A stretch of DNA of 64,000 nucleotides, from assembly GCA_951804985.1 (NCBI GenBank), contig OX638134.1, positions 80,765,679 through 80,829,678 on the forward strand, written 5' to 3'. The DNA comes from Dryomyza anilis (Eukaryota; Arthropoda; Insecta; Diptera; Dryomyzidae). Shown piece after piece: positions 37,101-64,000 of the stretch. A program made the translations under genes and the position numbers. How positions within the stretch are numbered: position 1 is the first letter of the stretch; every line of letters starts with the position of its first letter. The notes beneath the pieces were generated by a model, which was not told the DNA's origin, ran no database searches, and worked only from the letters and a program-made list of their open reading frames with translations.

Positions 37101-40100
37101 GAATGATTTATATAGCCAATTGATTGATGATGAACTATTGTGATAATGACGACTACAATTAAAAAATTTCAATATTATTTTAAATTTTTAAAGATTTTTT
37201 TTTATATTTTTTATTAATTAAATAATTTGAAAATGTTTCATTATAAATACAATACAATTAATTATCTGCAGTAATATGCATCAATGATAAAACTTCTTAG
37301 TTTTGTAATAAAATGCAATGCAGCGTTGTTGTTCTTGATTTGTTTTTTTTTTTGTCGTCTAATAAATTTATACGATAGCTAAAATTGCATTAAATATAAA
37401 AATATAAATAAATTTCAATACATTGAAATATTTTACACTCGTTTTTTTTGTTGTTTGTTTTTGACACAATTTCAAAAATTTAAATAAAGCAATAAAGTGA
37501 GTAGTAACGACGAATTGCAATAAACTAACTAATACTAAGACACTAACGCAATTGCAAAATACAACATTATTAAATATAACTTTTAGGTTTTTTTGTATTT
37601 TGTTGAGTCTATTGTCTATAAAATTTAATTAAAATAATCAATTAGTTGTGAAAATAAAAACGGAACAGCTATCTAAGTGTTAAGGGGTAGAATACAAAAG
37701 GTGTTTTTTTTTTCATTTTTTGTTTTAGTTTTCTTGCAGTTAAATATTTTCTTTATATTAATTGTTGTATGTTTTAACAAGAGCTTAAATAGATTTTATT
37801 TACAATTGATTCTGTTATATATAAATATATAATTAAATGTAAAAGCTATAGTATAAATTAAAAGCTTTATTGAAAATGAAGATAAAAAAAAGAAAACTGA
37901 AAAAAGCTTAAAGGGAACCAAAAAGCTTTCGTAAAATAACAAAATACAATTTCTAATAAATTAAGCTTTCTAAAAGCTTTATTAAAAAATGAAATAGTAT
38001 TAAAAAAATAAAAATAAACAAATTAATTAAATAGAAAAACCTCAAAACAATTTAAAAGCTTTATTCAAAACTGAAAGCTCTATTTAAAAAATATAAAAAC
38101 TAAAAAAGTTCTATGCAAATTCAAAAGTTTTAGAAAATAAGCTAAAAAAAATATATATAAACTAATAAAATAAATACAAAAAGCTCTAAACAATTCAAAA
38201 ACTTTATTCGAACTGAAAGCTCTATTTAAAAAAAATATATATAAATATTTAAATATAAAATATATAAAAATATAAAAAAGCTCTATGGAAAAATTTGTAT
38301 AAAAAGAAAAAAGCTCAAAACAAATAAATGACAGAAAAATAAAAGTATTGAAAATATGAAAAGCTCTAGAAAATTTCATTAATTCTATTAGAAAAAATGA
38401 AACTCTAATATTTACAATAACAAAAATATTTAAAAATTAAAAAAGCTCTATGAAATCTTAAAAGGCTTTATTATAAGCTATAAAGATCTTTGAAAATTTA
38501 AAAGCTTAAAAAGTTCTATTTAAAAATCAAAGCCTTTGAAAAATAAACACTTCAATATTTCTTTAAGCTTTTAAATTTAAAAAAATACATAGGCTTGAAA
38601 AATTTAAAGTTCTAGGAAATTTAAACTGTAAAAAATAAAAAAGCTCTATACAAACTTAAAAGCTATATTTAAAATTAGAAAGCTCTCTTTAAAAAAATTA
38701 TACAAAAATTAAAAAAGCTCTATAATAAAATAAAAAAACTTCTTAAATAAAATAAAAAATTTAAAAATTTAAAATTCAGAGTTTTTTTTTTAAATAAAAA
38801 TAAATTTAAAAAGTTCTTTAAAAAATTAAAAGCTGTAAAATATTAAATTAACAATATTAGAAAAAAATAATGTAATTTTTAAAAGCTATTTAATTTAATA
38901 TATTTAAAAAATAAAAAAAGTAACAAAAAAGAGCTTTTATAAAGTCTTAACTAAAAAAGTAATTTTGATGAAATTTTATATAACATAGAATATAATAGAT
39001 ATATAAACAGAAATATAAACAAAAAATAAAATAAAAGAAAAAATAAAAAAAAGTATATAAAACTGAGCTTTCAGCACATAAGGCTGTAGCTTAAAGCTTA
39101 GAGGCTGGTTGGTTATCAAAGAACTACAATTTAATATATTATTGCATACGGACAGACAGACGCAACAAGCATATGTATATTACTCAATACTATAAATTGA
39201 TTGAAACTTAAAGCTATTTTTGTATTTTAGAAAATGTTTAACATTTGAAAAACTGCAATGCTTTTGTTTTTTTTTTGTACAGGCAAATTTAGAATTAAAT
39301 TTGTTTTATATATGCATTTTAGAGTAACATTTGGTGGAATGTACAAAGAAAACATTGCTTTGATTTGAATTTTGCATATAATTTTAGTAATTTTTAGGTA
39401 ACTTGAATTTGTTTTTTTTTTTTTGATTAGCTTAACAATTGAACAGCATGCAGTTTAAAATTATTTAAAAATTGAAAAATTTCTTAATGCAATTTATTTT
39501 TTTTATATATATAATAGATTTCTAATTTATTTATATTATTTATTATTATTTTATTTTTGCTGTCAATATATATAATATAGTTATTAATTAATTTTATCAA
39601 AAGAATACACAAGCAATTTATAGCAACTGCGTTTAGTAGTAGTCGTTCGTAGTAGACGTAGTAGGTAGTAACAAACGTCGCATAAAATTTTAATTTGTTC
39701 ATTTTAATAGCTATTAGGTTTTTATAGTAATTATAGTAATAATAGTAATAATAATATTTATAATATTAATAATAATAATTAAAAACCATTAACAACTGTA
39801 ACTTTTTTTTGTTCAAAATACAGCAAAAATCTACTGTGCTGCACTTCTGTCATTTGGTCAACATTTCTTTTGCATTTTTTTTCGTTATTTTGATTACTTT
39901 ACTTTGCTACAATTTTTACTTAAAAAACACATACGCTTCATACCCTACAATATACGTACTCTACAATATATAAACTCTACAATAATTTTTTAATTTTTAG
40001 TTCTTTTTTTTTTTGTTTGTTTTATCTTCGTTCGTTTGATGATGATTTTACAATTTTGATTCTCATTTACAACATTACATACGCAACAATAGAAAAATTA

Positions 40101-40510
40101 TTAAAAAAAAAATTATAATACAAACAGAGGCAGACAGATTTAAATAAGTACACGTCGAGTTGGGGGTTAAAAAAGTATAGTACGAGTTGTTGTGGTCGCA
40201 GCAGAAATCGAAGAAGTAGAAGGCCTCAGTGTCACGCGTCGTCCGTCGTATAGTTGCATAGATTCGTTGTCTTTGTGTTGCTGCTTCGCCGTCATCGCCG
40301 CCACCGCCATTTCTGAGCTGCTCCGGTGACGTTTCTGGCAGCGCCGTCTCATCGTTGTCAGTTGTGTTGGTGGTTGTTGTTGTTGTGGTTGTCATCAGTT
40401 GCGCATACAAAATGTTGTCGGTTGTGTTGCTGTTACTGGCGCCACCAGAGCGGCCACAGCGGCAGCAGCAGCCATCACCCATGCCGACGCATAACGCGCT
40501 GCTGAAGCTA
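37100..40510. other. AT-rich region downstream of Nedd4
   Basis: This lies 3' of the Nedd4 stop on the minus strand and may include its 3' UTR. From about 37.85 to 38.95 kb a degenerate AAAAAGCTCTAT repeat dominates. Several CAATTA/AATAAA-like words make a poly(A) site impossible to choose by eye. No gene is called. Confidence 0.45.
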
Positions 40511-58782
<18,272 letters not shown>

Positions 58783-58789
58783 CTGCAAA

Positions 58790-59960
58790 TGAAAGAAACA
58801 AAAGAAAGAGAGAGAGAGAAAAGTAATTAGTTAAATGTGTAACAAAAAAAATAAAAGTAAAAGAATTAGTATAGATTTGATATACAAGACAGACAGACCG
58901 ACAAGCAGATAGAAGGTCTTGGGATATGAGTCAAAGTGGTCGCTGGAAGACTGTTCAAGTTGTTGAATAATTCAATATTAGTGTCAGCTGTTTTCTGTTT
59001 AATGCATTAGTTAGCTTGAAATAACTATGCGCGGGGGGTGGCAACATTTTAGCATGATATGGCAACGCTGTTGTTGGTTCGACCGACTGACTACCACAGC
59101 AGAAAAGGTGACGAAGCATGAAAACAACTAAATTTACAAAATTATTTCAAGGCATAGCAACCAAAGCCGCCGCAGAATTTAGCAGAAATAATGTTTATTA
59201 ATAGTATTAAAATGTATGAGAAATGAGAAAAACAACAGAAAATGAAAAAAAAAACAAGGCATATGACATACGGTCAAAATACCACGTAAGGTTTAATTTT
59301 ACAGAAAATATACGCACTTTTTAAAACCTCAAGCATGATATAAACCTCAAAAGGTTTCAGTGTTTAGGAAGCTTATCTTGAGGGTACATTTTACGCGGTA
59401 ATACATATTGTTTCAATAACAAGTTTTTATTTATTCTCGTAATTTTTTTAACAAATGTTACATTATGACCGAAGAAGGGCGAATTCGCCCTTTTGGTTTT
59501 GTCTTTTGTGGCTAGAAATATTCAACTAAACCACACACGATTTTCGCACAGTATACTTGAGGAAAAGCTACATTCAAAAATGTAAAAAAACGCAAATGTC
59601 AAAAATTTCACATTCGCTCTTCTAGCATGATAGTGATGATATAGCCTATTTCTATAGAATAAATAAAAATATCTAGCTGCTGTTATGACAGATAATTTCA
59701 TTGATAAAATACAGCATTTAGTTCAAACAATTATTTGTATCAATAGCACTAATTATTCAATTCGATAGAAATATTTTTAAGTTAATAAACTCTTTCTTAA
59801 ATTTTAAGATTTAGGCCTGAATTTTTTAATATTTGACCACAGTGCATAAAGCTCGTAATAGAAAAAAAGGTCAAAGGTTCTTGAAAACATATTTCTCATC
59901 AAATTTTAACAAAGGTCACAGACATAATAACAAAAAAAAACCTTTATTATTGCTATCAAA
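58790..59960. other. Upstream Nedd4 intron or flank
   Basis: No coding exon recognised. Near 59036-59100 there is a less AT-rich stretch. A perfect 18-bp palindrome, AAGGGCGAATTCGCCCTT, sits at 59475-59492 (see findings). Confidence 0.45.
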
Positions 59961-59969
59961 AATAAAATG

Positions 59970-60350
59970 TTCACTAAAAATTCAATTTTTCACTAAAAAT
60001 TAAATTTATCACTAAAAATTCAATTTTTCACTAAAAATTAAATTTATCACTAAAAATTCAATTTATCACTAAAAATTCAATTAATCACTAAAAATTCAAT
60101 TAATCACTAAAATTTCAAATTTTCACTAAAGAATTCAATTTTCACAAAAAAAAAAATCGGATTTTCACTAAAAATTCAAATTTTCTTAAAAATTCAAATT
60201 TTCACTAAAAATCCAATTTTTACTCAAAAGTTAACTTTTCACTAAAAATTCAATTTAAGACTAAAAATTCAATTAATCACTAAAATTTCATTTTTTTTTC
60301 ACTAAAATTCAATTAATAAATAAAAACGAAATTTATATCTAAAAATTAAT
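59970..60350. repeat. Second array of the TTTTTCACTAAAAATTCAA repeat
   Basis: About 18 degenerate units of the same 19-bp word as at 57.2-58.4 kb, 1.6 kb away and outside that intron. A short third patch occurs at about 63870-64000. Confidence 0.85.
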
Positions 60351-60429
60351 TTTTTAGTTATTCAATAATTAAAATCAATTTCATATAATTAGTATTATGA
60401 AATATTAAAAAATAATAATAAATTCAAAT

Positions 60430-61340
60430 GTCTAAAATTATGCCACATTTTCTCAAAGTCTGGCAGCACTCAGCCGCACACTTGCACTTGACCAAAATTG
60501 CCAGCCACAATAATGCTTTGGCATTTACAATGCAGCAGCAGCGAAATGCAACAATTGGGCCAAAAGCGCTGCTGGCTCTCACTGTAAATCTCTCTGACAT
60601 TTGAATATAATATGTAAATTATAATAACGTTATGAATACGTTATAAATTTGCAATTATTTGTTGAATTCTGAGGACGCATGTGGGACAAATGTCAGTCGG
60701 CAAGTCGAAAAAGTCAACTCTGTCACTCAGCACCACATCGCAGCAGCACAACTTAAGTTTTGTGGGTGAAATGAATGAACTTTTATAAAATAATTTGCTA
60801 GTTATGGAAATAACTATGAGTCAGCAGTAAAATGGCTAGGCTGAAAAGAGAATATAAAAATTAAATTTGATATATTAAATTTAATTAAATTAAAATTATA
60901 CTAAAATGTCACTCAAAAGAAAATTAGTGAAGGGATGAAGGTTCTTAAATAAAGCCCTTTTCTAATAATAGCGCTTTGTGCGGCACAACGAGCACAAAAT
61001 GAATTTCGTTAATTCAGAAGCCAACTGTGCATGAAGGCTCAAACGTATGATTGATTGATTGAGTGACGGACTGATGTATGGATGGCCACACGGGGCACTG
61101 GGTCACATGTCTAGCAACTCGTCTAAAATGACGAGCGACACGTATCAAGGCAGTCAGCTAACCATACAAATAAAAATAGATAAAGGCCATAACACTTTGG
61201 CCAAGCTAATTCATTGGAAAATTGTGAAAAAATTCATCAGAACAATATTAAAAAAAAATAAATACAAAAAAACAGGAGCCAAACAACAGAAAAAATCAAT
61301 AAAGTACCTATTTAAATAATTCAACGTCCAAACATCATCA
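60430..61340. other. Less AT-rich intergenic or intronic island
   Basis: 60440-60600 and 60670-60760 contain balanced sequence (GCAGCAGCAGCGAAATGCAA, CACTCAGCACCACATCGCAG). This could be Nedd4 5' UTR or regulatory DNA, but no open frame or splice pattern supports an exon. Confidence 0.35.
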
Positions 61341-61639
61341 ACAACAGCCATGGCATTATTATTAATGGCTGTAAGTTTGAATGAAGGATTAAATAATGAA
61401 TTTTACAAATTTTTATATGAAGTATTTAACAAAGAATACAGAAATGAATTTAATAAAGAATTTTACAATGAATTGTTACAGAATTCATTAAATAATTTAA
61501 CAATGAATGGAATGAATAATAAAATAAATAAGTCAATAAAGATGTTAACAAGTAATTGTATGAAGAAATCAACAAAGAATTCAAATATGAATTCAACAAC
61601 CAATTTGACAATGAATTGAATGAAGAATTCAAAATTTAA

Positions 61640-62500
61640 TAAAAAATTTAAGAATTGAAAACAGAATTTAATAAAGAATTTTATAACAAATTTAATAAAG
61701 AATTTAATATAGAATCCAATAGAGAATTTAATAAAGAATTCAATAAATAATTTAATGAAGAATTTAATAAAGAATTATGTAAAGAATTTAATGAAGAATT
61801 TGATAAAGAATTTGATAAAGAATTTAATAAAGAATTTAATAAAGAATTTAATAAAGAATTTAATAAAGAATTTAATAAAGAATTTAATAAAGAATTTAAT
61901 AAAGAATTATATACTGAATTTAATAAAGAATTTAAAAAAGAATTTAGTACAGAATTAAATAAAGAATTTAATAAAAAAATTAATACAGAATTTAATAAAG
62001 AATTATATAAAAAATTTAATAAAGAATTTAATAACGAATTTAGTACAGAATTAAATAAAGAATTTAATAAAAAATTTAATACAGAATTGAATAGAGTATA
62101 TAATAAAGAATTGAATAAAGAATTTAATAATTAATTTAATAAAGAATTTAAATATAATTTAATAAAGAATTTAATAAAGAATTTAATAAATAATTTAATG
62201 AAGAATTTAATAAAGAATTTAATAAAGAATTTAATAAATAATTTAATAAAGAATTTAATAATGAATTGAATAAAGAATTTAATAAAGAATTTAATAAAGA
62301 ATTTAATGAAGAATTGAATAAAGAATTTAATAAAGAATTTAATAAAGAATTTAATGAAGAATTTAATAAAGAATTTAATAAAGAATTTAATAAAGAATTT
62401 AATGAAGAATTTAATAAAGAATTCAAAAATAATTTAATGAAGAGTTTAATAATGAATTTAATAAAGAATTTAATAAAGAATTTAATAAAGAATTTAATAA
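61640..62500. repeat. 12-bp tandem repeat AAGAATTTAATA
   Basis: About 65 units of AAGAATTTAATA. Being a multiple of three, it yields frames such as NKEFNKEF, IKNLIKNL and LNSLLNSL in both strands, none of them genes. Degenerate units extend from about 61.4 to 62.9 kb. Confidence 0.92.
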
Positions 62501-62899
62501 ATATAAAAATGAATATAATAATTCAATGACTAATCGAATGACAATTGTAGGTTTGAATAAGGAATGACATGTGAGTCCAAAACAAGAATTCAACAAAGAA
62601 TTTAGTATACAAATTTAATAATGAATTTATTAAAGAATTTAATGAAGGGTGCTATAAAAAATTTAATAAGGAGTTTAAACAAGTATAAAATAAATATTTT
62701 AATGAATACTTTGATGCATTTAATAGTTTATTTGATAAAGCTTAAACTGAAGTATATAATGAAGAATCAATGAAGAATTTTATCTAAAAATTAATCTGAA
62801 ATTCAATAAAGAATTGAATTAGAAAGTCTATGGAGAATTCAATAAAGTTTTAAATGAGAAATTGAGTAATGAGTTTGAATAAAGAATGACACATGGGAC

Positions 62900-64000
62900 A
62901 GAAACATGAATAAAAACATAGAATTTATTAAATTCTTTAATGAAAAATTACGAAAAGATTAAAAATGTATTTAAAAAGAATAAAAACAATTCAAAGAAAA
63001 AATAATTCAAACAGATTTATTTTCAATTGTATGTGTCAGTGCCATTCAGCAATTGAATCATTAAATGCCGGTCAAGTGTGCCATAAAACAACAAATAATT
63101 TGCAATGCAAATACATTTATTTTGTAAAGCAAATAACTGTTATTGTTGTAGGGACATGAAGGACTTTCCATTGTTGATGTCAATGCAAATACATGAGCGT
63201 CCGTTCGTCAGTCATATTTATTCAGACAAAGGAAGTAAGGAGGAAAATGTAAAAAATCAAGGCAATAGAGTTGAATATGCTTGAATATTTAATCAACAAA
63301 TTTTATATTTTATACAAACAACGCGATATGATAGAGGAGTCTTTAAAAAGAAATGTAACAAGAACTATTAAAATATGAATTATTTATTTTTTAGTTGTAA
63401 AATTTGAATAGTATTCAAAAAAAAAACAAAATCTGTTGAGGATGTCATCAAAAGTTTCCACACCATTTAGTTAATGTTAAAAGCTAAAATAAATTAAAAG
63501 ACGAACGAACGAATGAAATGAACAAGAATTTTGAGTTGTAAATCTGCCACTTAATTTGGCAGAAATTCAATTATGAAAGTTGGCAATTGCTCAAAATATT
63601 TGAAATGTTTACTTAGGTCAAAGTTTTTTTTTTTTGAGTTAACTTTACGAACAGTTTGAATGTTCTGTAAATGTTAAATAAGTTAGTTATTTATGCAAAT
63701 TCAAACATTTGCAGAAAATGTATTTTACAGTACTCAGTAAAAATAATAAAAAGAAAATTTTACTCAAAATTGAATATTTTACATGAAACATTTTTTTTTC
63801 AGTTTCATAATATTTAACTTTTAATTTTTATTAAAAAATTCAATAAAAAAATTAAATGTTTAACTAATATTTAACTAAAAAATCAAATTTTCACTGCAAA
63901 TTCCATTTTTAAAATAATCAATTTAATACTCAAAATTCAATTTACTAAAAATTCAATTTTTCACTCACAATTTAACTTTTCACTAAAAATTAAAATTTTC
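62900..64000. other. AT-rich window end
   Basis: No gene recognised. The last about 130 bases hold degenerate CACTAAAAATTCAA units. Confidence 0.4.

Noticed and set aside
61755..62529. Repetitive frames NKEF/IKNL/LNSL
   Set aside because: They are by-products of a 12-bp tandem repeat.
58790..64000. A Nedd4 N-terminal coding exon within the window
   Set aside because: I found no ATG-led minus-strand frame with a phase-0 donor and family-like sequence. It probably lies beyond 64 kb.

Overview
The window looks like nuclear DNA from a higher fly (Diptera). Calyptrate is my inference. It is AT-rich and repeat-dense, genes have GT-AG introns, promoters are TATA plus TCAGT-type initiators, and both coding loci are insect-like. 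I see no prokaryotic features, rRNA or CRISPR.

Region 1 (about 4.4-29.8 kb) is a cluster of seven intact secreted chymotrypsin/brachyurin-like S1A serine proteases, here SP1 to SP7. SP1 and SP2 are on the minus strand, SP3, SP4 and SP5 on the plus strand, SP6 on the minus strand and SP7 on the plus strand. All keep signal peptide, propeptide, the activation site R|I-T-x-G, the His/Asp/Ser triad and Ser at the S1 position. They are probably extracellular, likely larval gut, proteases. SP3 and SP4 are a tandem duplicate pair by their flanks, but SP3 coding sequence is closest to the inverted paralogue SP6. The 3' end of SP6 lies in a 1985-bp tandem duplication that joined a protease tail to a degraded LINE and left a truncated protease copy.

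Region 2 is transposon-derived: two broken RTE-like LINE fragments, a tRNA-derived SINE (duplicated, plus an older broken copy), a palindromic mariner deletion derivative, several foldback elements and MITEs, and an AT-rich element (here alpha) present in three copies. Two alpha copies are split by other elements. One is interrupted by about 2.2 kb carrying a long 15-bp minisatellite (33.1-35.4 kb). From 29.8 to 40.5 kb I find no protein gene.

Region 3 (40.5-58.8 kb, minus strand) is the ubiquitin ligase gene Nedd4. Eighteen coding exons with consistent phases encode C2, three WW domains, a low-complexity middle region and the HECT domain. The N-terminal coding exon was not found and probably lies beyond the window. 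Its introns are full of short-period tandem repeats. From 58.8 to 64 kb there is presumed 5' intron or flank with more tandem repeats.

Proteases and Nedd4 have no evident functional link and are simply neighbours. All splice sites were placed by eye from phase, GT/AG and family similarity. No alignment or database search was run.
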